DNA from: Cerioporus squamosus
Lineage: Eukaryota > Basidiomycota > Agaricomycetes > Polyporales > Polyporaceae
NCBI GenBank assembly: GCA_022592435.1
Contig: JABYQS010000277.1
Span: 1-37,304, forward strand
Reading direction: 5' to 3'
DNA: 37,304 bases
Shown: piece after piece, positions 8,825-19,975 of the stretch
How the letters are laid out: the number at the start of each line of letters is the position of its first letter
How positions within the stretch are numbered: the stretch's first letter is position 1
Program-made: the position numbers and the translations under genes
Notes under the pieces: model-generated
Seen by the model: the letters and a program-made list of their open reading frames with translations, nothing else
What the model was told of the DNA's origin: nothing
Databases searched by the model: none

Positions 8825-10573
8825 ATGTCGAACTTGTACATCAACAAGCCCGTACCTGGCATAGATCAGTACATCCCGCTCAATGAACCCCCCATCGGGA
8901 CCGCATACTCAGAGGCAAGTCGTGGCGATTGTGGTGCCACTGCCGTCGAAAGGTTCAAACCTGACCATGTTTGTCTATAAAGTCGGTGTATCCTCAGAAT
9001 GCCAATCTTCCGGTACTGTTCAAGCCGATCACCATTCGTGGTCTGACGTTCAAGAACAGGATCTTCGTGGTACGCAGGACCCGCTACGACAGATGGAAGT
9101 CATCTCACACGCGGGCCTATCTAGTCGCCGATGTGCCAGTACAGTTCAGACAATGGACACGCAACGGACTGGCACTTTGTGCACATCGGCGTAGGTCTGC
9201 TCGTCCCCTCCGCATCTCGCGGGCACCTGAATGCCTCCATCAGGGGTTTGCCACTCGTGGCGTCGGCGCAATCTGTATGGAAGCTACGGCCGTCGTTCCC
9301 GAAGGTCGTATCTCTCCGGAAGACGCGGTAAGCATAACGCATGGACAGCATGAGTCTTCCGACTCTCCCGAATCTGAACTGACGGTGGTCTCGCAGGGAC
9401 TCTGGACTGATAGCCAGATGGAGCCGCTCAAGCGCATCGTGAACTTCGCCCATTCGCAAGGCACGCTTATTGGCGTGCAGCTCGCCCATGCTGGTCGGAA
9501 GGCCTCCACATACGCGCCATGGGTGCATGCGGACATGGCGAAGACCTTCCGTGCACCGACTTATGTCGCAAGCAAGGAAGAAGGCGGATGGCCTGACAGA
9601 GGTGAGCATCATCGTCGCTCAGTGAGCTTTGACAACGAACTCACCACTTTGCAGTCTCCGCTCCCAGCGATATACCCTTCTCCGACCAATATCCGAAGCC
9701 TCAGCCGATGTCCGAGGAGGAGATCCTACGTGTAGAAAACGCGTTCGTCGACGCTGTCGAGCGCTGCAAACAGATCGGTTGTAGGTCTCCGTTTGCGCCC
9801 TTCTACCCCACCATTCACTGAACCACTCGACCAGACGATTTCATCGAGGTACATGGGGCGCACGGATACCTCCAGCACGAGTTCCTCTCCCCGCTCTCCA
9901 ACGTCCGCACCGACCAGTACGGCGGGTCCCTCGAGAACCGCATGTGCTGGCCCCTGCGGGTCGCGCAGAAGCTCCGCGCCGCCTGGGACAAGCCGTTCTT
10001 CTACCGCATCAGCGCCACCGACTGGGCCGAGGGCCCGGAGAAGGACGCCAACGGCGAGTGGAAGCAATGGGGCATCGAGCAGAATAAGATCTTCGTCGGG
10101 GAGCTCAAGAAGCTCGGCGTTGACCTGATCGACTGCAGCACTGGCGGAAACTGGGTCAAGCAGAAGATCACCGTCGGGCCGGGGTACCAGGTGAGCTGTC
10201 CCGCTTTACGCCTCGACGACGAAAACTGTGTTGACGATCGTTCCAGCTCCCATACGCGGAGGCATTGAAGAAGGCGTACCCCGATTTGCCCGTCGGCACG
10301 GTGGGGATGATCATCGACCCAGAACAGGCCGAATCGTACCTGAGCGCTGGGAAGGCGGACGTGGTATTCCTCGCCCGGGAGCTCATCCGCACCCCACACT
10401 GGGCGATCATGGCGGCGCACAAGCTCGGTGTCGCGGTGAAGCCTGCGAACCAGTACGAGCGTGGCTGGGCCGAGATGCTCACACCGGCCCGTCCCGGTGA
10501 GAGCAGTGACCACAGGGGTGGCGAGCAAGGGACGGGCAAGGAGAACCTAGATCAAACCTTGCCGACGCATTGA
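8825..10573 (+). CDS. Old Yellow Enzyme family NADH:flavin oxidoreductase (YqjM-like)
   Basis: A 441-residue FMN-dependent ene-reductase-type enzyme in eight exons: 8825-8914, 8998-9069, 9125-9190, 9244-9327, 9397-9601, 9655-9780, 9835-10190 and 10247-10573. The first intron (83 nt) begins GC instead of GT, in the context GAG/GCAAGT; all others are GT-AG. Features: SPMCQYS (C58, the redox-tuning Cys of the YqjM subgroup), [14 protein letters not shown] (substrate-binding H221 and H224, proton-donor Tyr Y226), [29 protein letters not shown] and [12 protein letters not shown] (FMN phosphate region). The physiological substrate cannot be told from sequence. The last ~26 residues after MLTPARPG look non-conserved. 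An in-frame upstream ATG at 8726 would add a basic, Ser-rich leader. Confidence 0.93.
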
Positions 10574-10830
10574 ATATTGATACGTCATAAGTAGAGCGGG
10601 AATAGGTAGACAACGCAAGTGTACGATATGTATCGCTTACTGAGAAGAGCCGGTGTCGCAATCATGGACTGTTCTCATTGGAGCTTTGGGAGTGAAGCCC
10701 ATTATGCTTGCTATAGGGAATCTACTTCTACAAGGTATTAGGGTCGATGCTGTAGTCCGTTGCAGGTCTATGTCGTGATATGCATGCTTGTCTAAATTGC
10801 CGGTGTAAGCCTGAAGTGATGAAGAGATGG

Positions 10831-13336
10831 TCAGAACATGGCCGTGATAGCGCAGAGAGAACAGTACCAGTCGTATTTGATAAGGTCGTCGGCGTTCACG
10901 AACGCCGCAGATGCGAGCTCTCGTGCCTCCATCCACACCCAGACCTGCAACAGCGTCAGCGTCCAGCTCTCCTGACAGCTACGAACAACCTACCTTGAAG
11001 AACGGCATAACCTCCCCAGATTGCAACTGCTTCATGTTCTCCTGCGTCGACATCTGCCGTCCGAGCTGCCTCAAGGTGGGTAACGCGCTTTTGAACAGGT
11101 CCAAATTGGGGTCCAGCTGCCTGCCAATACCCTCGAGCAGCAGGATCGAGATCACCGTGTTGATGAAATCGCCTTCCATCTTCACGTGGTGCTTCCGGAC
11201 CGCCTTGAGCACGTCCCTGAGGATGTCCGAGATCTTGATCTGGCCGAGCGAGAACGTCTTGCGCTTCACGTTCAGCACGATGTGCTGCATGCGGAGCGCG
11301 AACGTCTCGACGTCGATGGCGAGCTCGGGGGTCCGACAGCGCTCGACCATGAGAATGCCCGCGCGGTACCCGTCGAACTCCGCGACTGCACGGAAGAGGT
11401 CGAGGAAGTTCTGCCGGTTGACAGTGTTCAGCGTCGTCACGAGTCCGGCGTCGACGAAGACGATCTCTGGGTTATAGCCCTGATCGCACAGCTGGTGCAG
11501 CTTCGCGCGCCACTTCTCGGGATCGTGTGCTATGGCGCGCAGGTCATTGACGGCTTCATCAGGAGACGACGACACGTCCATGGGTGCTGATTCTACACCA
11601 GACTTCTCGTTCGGCTTGAAGAAGGCGCCCCATGGAGACTGGTCGCCCTGCAGATGTCGTCCGGTCTGCCTCGTGAACTTGATCATGATGTTGCCAGGAT
11701 GGAGGTCCGAATGTACGAAGTTGTCCAAGAGAAGCATGTTCTACGGCCAATAGCTTATGAGCATCGATCATCAGTGCATGCCCTGCACGACTCACTAGGA
11801 AGGCGTCCAACCCTACTTCGGCAAGCGTGTCATTGTAGGGACCTCCGCCGTTCTTGAGGAACAACTCCAGAGGAAGAGCGTTCTCGAACTCCTCAACCAA
11901 GAGGTTTTGCGTGCTCCAGAGCCTCAGCGGTCGCGGGAACGTCACAGGCAGCTTACGACCTTCAAAGTTCTTCTCGAAGATGGCAAGGTTTTCGGCCTCT
12001 ATGCGCAAATCCAGCTGCTCGTGCATCATGCCTCCGAAAACGGCCACCTCTTCCGGAAGCGAGAGCCATTGCATACCGGGGAAGAGCGTGATGACATTCG
12101 CGAAGAACGTCATGATGCTCAGGTCGCGATTGATCATTTTGGAGACGCGGGGATGCAACACCTTGATGGCCACAGAGGCCGTAGGGACCGATGGAGGTGT
12201 CTCGCCCGTGAACGAGGGAGGGAGGACAGCCTTCCGTTTGCTGCGTTTCGGCGTGAGGTGAGAGGGCGGGATGAGATCTTGCTTGAGGGTTGCTCGGTAT
12301 ACCTGATGGTGGAGCATGGACACAAGGAATATAGGTATCACGGAGGAAGTCGTACCTGAGCAATGGCACCGGTGCCGATGGGTGTCTCGTCGAACTCCTC
12401 GAACACGTCCTCGAAAGGTCGCTGAAAAACGTCCTCGATGACCTTCTTGGTATGTCGGAGAGAGTGGGCCTTCCCCCTAGAGTGCAACGCTCCCATACGT
12501 TCGCAAAGGAGAGCGGGAAACAGATCGGCTCTCGAGGCTGCCCACTGGGCCAACTGTAGAAGAAAGTTGAGTCACATACACGAGAGGAAATACACGGCTA
12601 GCAACAAAGGGATAATCATCCACCACATCTCCTCTAGAAAGCGGTATAACCTCCATATACTGCTTCATGAGCAAGCACCATAAACCTCTCGGAGCTCGCC
12701 GACTAAGCCCGGTGTACGATTGGGCTTGAACTGATGTGCGTCGCGTCGCGGTCGCATGCATATATGTGGACTTACCTTGATGAATGTTGGCCCAGCGCGT
12801 TGCATCTGACTTGTCAGAAAGTCATACCACCAAACCGCTCCCCACTTGTCTCCTCCAAGCCTTTCCTCCGGTAGTCCAACCAGAAGCATGGGTGTCGCCA
12901 GTAGCACCGGAACGAATACACAGCACAAGTAGACAAAACGTTGCGCCGTCAAGATGGGTTCGAGTATCCGTTCGCGGATGAAGGCAAGGATACGTGCTGA
13001 CAGCGTCCGGTCAGACTCGGAGGGCGACATTATGATCGTCTCCAAGGGTTCCCGGGACGCAGAGCAAGGAATGAGGTCCGGAGAGGCGAAGACATTGTGA
13101 TTTTCGCGACGAGTCGGTATGGCATAAAGCGCGAAGCCTCCAGCCACGGGGATGGCCCAGAGCAACCTCCGAGGGAACAGCGGACTTGGTGCGGCCGTAC
13201 GCGTGAAAAACTGGGATGAAACGCGCGGCGGTCTCGTCCAGGTTGAGGATTGGCGGAGCGGGGACGCCCCACGGAGGAAGAGAGACGGCCGCAGCCCGGA
13301 CGAGCGAAGGGCAGAGCGAAGAGCTACTGGGGACAT
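10831..13336 (-). CDS. Mitochondrial UbiB/ABC1 atypical kinase, YPL109C (Cqd1)/ADCK2 type
   Basis: A 708-residue model in five exons: 13336-12776, 12553-12356, 12302-11796, 11740-10994 and 10944-10831. The N-terminus (MSPVALRSALRSSGLRPSLF) is basic and Ser-rich like a mitochondrial presequence; an upstream in-frame ATG at 13480 is possible. UbiB landmarks: K-x-G-Q region FIKLAQWAASRADLF, nucleotide loop GTGAIAQVYRA, VAIKVLHP (Lys), LRIEAENL (Glu), catalytic HSDLHPGN (434 Asp) and metal-binding VFVDAG (519 Asp), with an ~80-residue insert between the last two. The Gly of KxGQ is Ala here. Relatives act in mitochondrial coenzyme Q and phospholipid homeostasis. From memory, a YPL109C homologue is a recurrent MAT-A neighbour in Agaricomycetes. 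The second intron-bounded gap (12775-12554, 222 nt) is unusually long. Convergent with the Old Yellow Enzyme gene. Confidence 0.9.
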
Positions 13337-14353
13337 GGGGACATCATGGACGACGGAGAGGACGACGAGGCGGACGTCCCGGACGTGCAGCGCTCCAAGA
13401 CGCGCGCGACGGCAGAGGGCGGCTGCAATCATGTGCGTCATCGAACACGCCCACGTGGAGGAAGCGCACGCTGCGTGCATACTCGACGCTCTCGGCTCGC
13501 CTACTCAACATCTTCAATTCACCTGCGGAAACACCCGAACTGCACGCCCAGTGTACTTATCTCGAGGAATGCAGTTACTGGGAGCCGGTCATCAACAAGT
13601 CCTCCCACAACACACACGGTACACTTCGCGCAGGATGATGCACCGTCATGAATTGCGCCCGATACTCCCTCCCTTCGACCTCTGGTGATAAGAGTTGGCC
13701 GTCAATATTGCTGACGATGGCGGTGTGAGAGACGTGAGCGTCAAGTCCTGCTTCCTTTACGTCTCACTTAGCGAACAGTTCGCCGCTTTGGATATAGCAC
13801 AGTCAGGTAGCGTTCACGCGAAGGACCTTGCGGGGCAGGCTTCCAGGGTAAGAAATCGCCAGCAACATATTTACATACGCGCCCTCTGTCGCCCGACGGC
13901 TTGCGTGAACAGAGTCCTTATCATACCTATCGATCATCTTTGCTGTGAATTCCGCGGCCTGCTGAGAACACCTAGGAGAGTCGGTTGAGTTGAATGGAGA
14001 CATCGTATTTATTCTGCAGGCTTCTTGAAATCGAAGTTACGCCGTCGTATGTACCAGACTCGGAGACACTTCAGCGGAGGCCTGTCGGCGTCAGTGGTAG
14101 ACAGAATAGCCAGAACGTTGTCACCGATGGTCCGATCAGAGTGCGGGACGTTGGGGATGTGGCACGCTGCCCATGGGGGAACAAACGGTGCAGGCCGCCA
14201 GGGACTGGCCTGGAGGAGTTTGATGGCACAGTGCCGTTACGTAAGTTTAGATAGTCGGCTAGGCGGGACGAGAATGGGCGCTCGACTCCTCAGTTGCCTC
14301 CGTCTTCCTCCTCAGCGTCCACGACGCTCTCCTCTCGCCCGAGCCTTGCGCTC
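13337..14353. other. Divergent intergenic region, UbiB kinase (-) and glycogenin (+)
   Basis: About 1 kb without a convincing gene. The long plus-strand frames at 13152-13688 are the antisense of the kinase N-terminus and its 5' leader. I see no TATA box, tRNA or repeat. Confidence 0.5.
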
Positions 14354-17300
14354 ATGGCCAACGCTCCTTATGCTTTCGTTACGCTCGTAACCTCCGACCA
14401 CTACCTTCCTGGCGCGCTCGCCGTCGCGGCTGCGCTCAGGGATTTGCATCCGTCTCCGCCGACGCCTCCTGAAGTCCCCTTCCAGACGCTATGCCTCGTC
14501 ACTCCCGAGTCGGTGGACGTGTCGTCGATTAAACTCCTTCGCAGGGCCTTTGACGTTGTTATTGGCGTTGAAATAATCGAGCAACATGATGACAAGGGTC
14601 TACAGCTACTTGGTGAGTGCCCACAAACCTCGATATATGCGCAGATTAGTGGCTCGGGAGAGAAAGCCTGCTGGTGGCAGACGCGTTGCATGTCCGCTTG
14701 TGTCTTTGCACCTCTGGGATGGTCTTGACAAAGGCTTCGCGTCGCAGAAGACGCGTATTTCGCCCCCGATTAGGTGCATATGAGTGGCAGCTCCTGTTTA
14801 TGGGCGCATATAGTCACTCATTTGCACCCGTATATACCTGACATGCTTGCTAGACCACGTACTGAACATTCTTTTCACCAGGTCGCCCGGACCTTAATCT
14901 CGTTTTGACGAAACTCCACATCTTCCGGTTAACGCAATATTCTAAGCTAATCTTCCTGGACGCGGATGTTCTCCCCATACGGCCATTGTCTCACCTGTTC
15001 ACGCTTCCTCATGATTTTGCTGCTGTCCCCGATGTCGGTTGGCCCGACATCTTCAACTCTGGAGTCATGGTCTTCACACCTGGCGAGGAGAAGTTCAACG
15101 AACTCCGGGAGCTTCTCAAATCGAAAGGGTCTTGGGATGGAGGCGACCAAGGAATTCTCAACGAATGGAGGGGTAACGACTGGCATCGACTCAGTTTTAC
15201 GTATAACACCACACCAACTGCCGTCTACACGTGAGTCCCCTTGGTTCACAAGTCATCTGACATCGTGGTCTGACCTGACACGCACGTAGGTATGCTCCCG
15301 CATACGAACGCTACGGTTCTCAGATTTCCGTTATTCATTTCATCGGTCCCAACAAGCCGTGGGCTTCGGTCACCTATCGTCCTCCCGGCATGAAGTACTC
15401 TCAGCTGTCGGACAAAAGCCTGAATGGCCAGGCACCGTCTTACGACTACGACTCGCTAGTCGACCGCTGGTACGCGGTATACGATAAGCACTACCGTTCA
15501 GAGGACCATCCCGAACACGGCAACTTCGAATTCACCCGATATGATTCGGTTTGGGACTCCGGATCTGCCTTCGGAGTGGGCGCGGAAATGGCAGCCCCTC
15601 CTTCTGCCCCTGCCCCAGGGGCGGCACTCGGTCTCGACGACTTGCGCAAGATTGCGGTGGAAGGCATCAGCAATTATGACGCTGCTGCACGGGAGGCGCC
15701 TAGGATCGGGGAGTACCGCTCTATGCCACTGGAGGGACGTGTGGACCTGATGCGTCCTCGTCGAGAACCTCCTCCGCCTAAGGAGGATGCCGGTTCACAG
15801 CAACAAGGGGGCGATCAGAACCTCACGCCCAAGCAGCCGTTCACGGTGATGGGTGGCGGAGAGGTACCCAGGATGGAGCCTCTGCCGACGCCTCTCCCTC
15901 ATGAGCTTCCTCCCGCTCCATATCACAGGGCTTTGGATCTCCCTCCTTCCGCCCCTCCCACTCCCTATCAGCCAGGGCAGCCGTATGCGGAGTACCACGA
16001 CGTGGCGCAGCAACAGGATGGCGGATCTTATTTTTCCTCGGAAGATGGTCCCGTGCCACCGGCCGGATTGCACTGGGCGCCTCACCGCTTCGTCCCGCAA
16101 GACAGGACGTACTATCAGGAAAGCGAGCAGTCTGATGACCAAGGTCCTGCCTCCGTACAATGGCAGCCTCCACGGAAGTCTCTAGACGTTCAGCGCGGTG
16201 GCGGTCTCCCTACGTCGCCGTCGGGAGAGCGAGGAGAACGTCATCACCATCACCGAGACGCGTACCGCGCCATTCACCCTCCTGTTAACCAGAACCACAT
16301 CCGTCATGGTCATGAGTCGCCTCGTGGCAGCGTTAACCACACGCCTCGCGGTCATCTCTCTCCCCGAGGCGTTCACTCACCTCGAGGTCACCACTCCCCG
16401 ACTCAGGCACGTCGCTCTCCACCTCCTGGACCCCCTCACGGCTCGGAGCAGCCGTATCACCATCCTCCTCACCACCATCATCACCATCACGTGGACCAGT
16501 CCCAACAGACTTCTCAATATGCCACTCACCCTCAACATGGCCACCAGCCGCATGATTCACATCATGCCCAGTCGTGGCAGCAGCACGCTCCTCAGCCTCA
16601 GCAGGCCCAACCACAGGCTCAACATCCCACGGCGCCGCAGCGTCCGGGCTCCCCTCCTAAGCTTGCGTGGAATCCTGCTGTTGAACCGCCACCCAAAACC
16701 CCGCCGCCCCTTGCAGCCTTCCCCTCCGATACGTACTTCCCCAACATCTGGGATCAGGCGCCCAGCCGCGAGCATGATGCAGCTCACCAAATGTTCCCAA
16801 GCTATTCGTCGGGTTCAACGGAAACGTTCTTCCACCCGCCGCCACCCGCAGAGATCCCCGAGCAGCTACTTCGTGAGGGTCAGTACGAAAACGTAATTGG
16901 TAGGCCTGTTGAGAGTTCGCCGGGGTCACCTCCCGTGCCACCGACTCCCGACCGAAGCAAAGTCCGCGCTATCTTCCCTTGGGAAGAGAAGCCGAGACAC
17001 GCACCTCGTCGAGTATTCCCCGTCACCGAGTCTCCGCCCCCAGTCGCGAACTTCATTGATGACCCTCCTCCGCCCCCCAAGTTGGCCCGGGAACCTGAGC
17101 CCGCCGTGACGCACCAGTTGCATACGCATCAGCCCTCGATCGGTCTGCCGGGCAACTTCACGTACACCAACGCATGGGACACTGTGCCGAGTATCCAGCG
17201 TTATGCCACGAAGCTTGTTCGCCCCCATCACTCCGTCTTCCAGCCTCCCCCTATCGAGCACGATGAAGGATGGCGGCGTTGGGATGAAGAGCGCGAGCGT

Positions 17301-18332
17301 GTGTATCAGGAGAAGCAGGACGCAAGCAGCATGGATGGTGACGACGAAGACGAGGGTGACGAGGACGAGGACAACCGTGGACAGCCTGTGCGCTACGACA
17401 GCGACAGCGGTCGGGATCGCGGCCAGCAGCGGCGCTCTCGCGCTGGCTCGTTGACCACTGGCGGTGGTGGCGGCAAGGGGAAGAAGTACCGAGGTCGCGG
17501 CGTGCAGACCACCCCGATTGAGACGCGGAGCATGGGTGTGCAAGTCAACGTATGGGCGGAAGAGGTGGAGGCGGCACGGAAGGGGAAGGACCCGAAGCCA
17601 AGTCGTGGTACGGGTGTGGGTACTACAAGGCAGCGGCCTGCATTAGCAACCGGCGCTGGGTTACTTCCGTCTGTCACGTTCAAGGCAGATCCGGACCAGA
17701 TGGCTGTCGGGACGCCCGCCTTCGCTCAGCCGCTGCATTCCTCTGTCATGCCATTCCCTGGTAAGGCGTCGCCCACGGGACTGAGGTCGCCTCAAACGCT
17801 CGGATCCCCGCGCACCTACTCGCCTCCGATCGCGCTGAGCCCCGGACGGGTACCTTCGCCACCGAAGATCACCTCTCCGAAGGCCCTCTCTCCCACAAAA
17901 GCACCTTCGCCTAGGAGACCGTCATCCCCGAGGGCCGTGATGTCTCCGCGTCGTCTCTCCGGCGCACAGGTGCCGACGAGCAAGCTGGCAGGGTCCCCAC
18001 AGTTCCCGGAGTCGCCTTCGCCTGCTCTCGGTCAATCAGCCAGCTCCTCTCCTCGCAACTCTCCCAAGTTGACGAAGCTGTCATCGCCGTTTTCGCCTCC
18101 TCTCCACCGGATGTCGTCCAACGACACGATGGTAACCTCTTCGCCATCCACTTCGGGTCCGGTGGAGACACCCGAGGGCACGCCTGTTATTGGGCCGATT
18201 CGCAAGGGCGGACGTGTCTGGGACCCGGCGCGCGGGGTGGATGTTTTCAAACGCTCTTCGGAGGAGGTTCTTGCGCGCTTCCTGCGCACTGGTTCCTTCG
18301 ACGAGGAGGATGGTCAGAGGCGCCACGTCTGA
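14354..18332 (+). CDS. Glycogenin (GT8) with long disordered C-terminal tail
   Basis: 1216 residues in three exons: 14354-14612, 14882-15230 and 15290-18332. The N-terminal ~270 residues are a GT8 glucosyltransferase that primes glycogen by glucosylating its own Tyr using UDP-glucose. Seen: APYAFVTLVTSDHYLPGALA at the start, DxD metal site FLDADVLPI (D113, D115), PDIFNSGVMVF, GDQGILN, and the priming-Tyr region AVYTYAPAYERYG (Y202/Y204) followed by HFIGPNKPW. The remaining ~900 residues are low-complexity: Pro/Gln-rich, SPRG repeats (about 546-569), a seven-His run (about 597-603), an acidic patch and a long run of S/T-P motifs. Embedded conserved islands are FPNIWDQAPS, FPWEEKP...RRVFP, YTNAWDTVPS and a C-terminal GGRVWDPARGVDVFKR, likely glycogen-synthase docking sites. 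The first intron (269 nt) is long for this window. Glycogenin is a familiar MAT-A neighbour. Confidence 0.95.
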
Positions 18333-18961
18333 GCAGCTCGCCGTTTGCTCCCTCTGAGGCACCTGGCAATTTTGCATAGTTCGTCTCCTCGCAGCTTTCT
18401 CCACCTCTGTCATGTTTAGGCGTTGTCTGTATCCATTATTCCCTTCGTTCTTCATCTTTCTTCTGCAGCAGCTTTCGTCTCTTTCTGGTCCGGCCCTCTC
18501 CTCCTCGTCAATATGCATGTCACCCCCTGCAAGTCTCCTGCATTCTTTTCTCCTGTCCGTCTTTGCAATATCCTCTCGCATGCCACGTCCCTATTTCGCT
18601 ACTTAGTGTCTGCCCATCATTGTCCGTTCACTTGTGCCCCGGCATACCTTCAGTTCGCGCACATACCCCCAGATTCTGTCTGTCAGCGAGTACATGGTTA
18701 TGTTAACCGTCCCTTCCTTTGGTGTTGTTCTCTCGTCACGGACAATGTGTATGATTGAGAACCTGGTATCTTTGTCTGTCGTCATCCATATCGCATTCGT
18801 ATCGTGTAGTTGAAAAAACGCGATTGGGAGTTAGCCCAGCGTGCTGGCTCGAGCTCCGTGCGTTTGCCCTGAGTAAGAGCACGCGGCCGCAGCACGCTCC
18901 ATGCTGCAGTGTAAGTATCGCAGAAGCTGTCTGTAGCGCTGTCATGACGCGTGGTGCCCGA

Positions 18962-18969
18962 TGACGTCA
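18962..18969. promoter_or_regulatory. CRE-type bZIP site TGACGTCA
   Basis: A perfect 8-bp palindrome 211 bp upstream of the LEA-like ATG. This is the canonical site of ATF/CREB bZIP factors (for example Atf1/Sko1-type stress regulators). Function is inferred from position and sequence only. Confidence 0.5.
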
Positions 18970-19077
18970 CGCGTAGACTGGCGTAGGGACTCGGAGGCGC
19001 TTGGACGATGGCAGCGGGGCGAGTGACGTCGACACTCGTACCTTAAGAGCCCCACCAACGACACCCAATGCTCAGCC

Positions 19078-19085
19078 TATATAAA
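19078..19085 (+). promoter_or_regulatory. TATA box of the LEA-like gene
   Basis: TATATAAA, 95 bp before the ATG. A strong TATA box plus CRE elements suggests an inducible, highly expressed gene. Confidence 0.75.
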
Positions 19086-19172
19086 CCCAGGCAGAAGTCC
19101 ACCATGTCCTGCACTATCACACGCACCCTTACGACCCACTCGACGCAAACGTAACTTATACCAATCATCACC

Positions 19173-19975
19173 ATGTCTTCTGCTACTCTCCCAACCGGAA
19201 AGTATGTCTCCGACTGCTTGTCTTGACTTGTGGACCGTGCTGATCGCTGTTTCTGTTCTTCAGCAGCGACGCTCGCTACGCCACCTCTGCCGCCCTCGCT
19301 GAGACCGAGGCGTCCACCAACACCCTCTCCAGCCAGGTCGAGCAGAACGCGAGCCAGCTTCACAAGGTGGCCACCGACGCGGCTCTGACCGCTGAAATCA
19401 AGGAGCCCCAGGCTGCATCTGCCGTCGACAAGCTAGAGGAGAACCTCAGCCACAAGACTAACGCAGCTGCATCTGAGGGCGCCGCAGACGTGCAGTCCGC
19501 GAAGGCGACCGCGACCGGTTACGTTGAGCAGGCGAAGAACCTCGCCAGCAGCGCCATCGCGACAGCTCAGGTACGCTCTTATACTCTTCGGGCCGTATGG
19601 CTTGTCTGACATCAAGATCAGTCGTACATCCCTAGCACCCAGACTTCGCAAACCAGCACGACCAACAGCACTGGCGGCGGCATTGGTGCCACCGTCCAGA
19701 CGGCCATCGCAACCGGCAAGGAGTACCTCGCGTCTGCGCAGGCTACTGCCAAGCCGTACGTGGAATCCGCCGCAGCCGCGGCCCAACCACACATCGAGAA
19801 GGCGAAGGGTGCTGTCCTTGGCAGCACTACCTCCACCACCTCAGGCTCGTCTGTATCGGGCAAGCCTGCGGAAGTTCCTGCTTCGACCGCCCCTCTGGAG
19901 TCCGGCTCTAACGTCGTCGGTAACCCATACCCTGCGACTGTGAACGGACAGTCAACGAAGGTCGGTGAGCTTTGA
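19173..19975 (+). CDS. Small Ala-rich LEA-like hydrophilic protein
   Basis: 229 residues in three exons: 19173-19201, 19264-19570 and 19622-19975. It has no signal peptide or membrane segment. The sequence is rich in Ala, Thr, Ser, Lys and Glu and consists of amphipathic helix-type stretches such as VEQAKNLASSAIATAQ and AAQPHIEKAKGAVLG, separated by Ser/Thr/Gly linkers (SYIPSTQTSQTSTTNSTGGG). That pattern recalls group 3 LEA/stress proteins, but I do not recognise a named family, so the function is open. Intron 1 ends in a tandem acceptor CAGCAG (19261-19266), so transcripts may encode N-S-D or N-D. The TATA/CRE promoter fits a stress-induced role, by inference. Confidence 0.85.

Larger units (their letters stand above)
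18333..19172. other. Glycogenin 3' region and promoter of the LEA-like gene
   Basis: 840 bp with no convincing ORF. The right part carries a perfect CRE palindrome, a half-site-like GTGACGTCG at about 19022-19030, and a TATA box. Confidence 0.55.

Noticed and set aside
8940..8970. GGTTCAAACC resembling a tRNA B box
   Set aside because: It lies in an intron, no A box or cloverleaf surrounds it, and it deviates from the GGTTCGANTCC consensus.
12554..12775. Hidden extra exon inside the 222-nt intron of the UbiB kinase
   Set aside because: The conserved motif FIK-LxQWA is contiguous in the family, so nothing should be inserted. The minus-strand frames inside show no conserved sequence.
17393..17683. 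Antisense ORFs through the glycogenin tail
   Set aside because: Mirror images of low-complexity GC-rich coding sequence, with no independent features.
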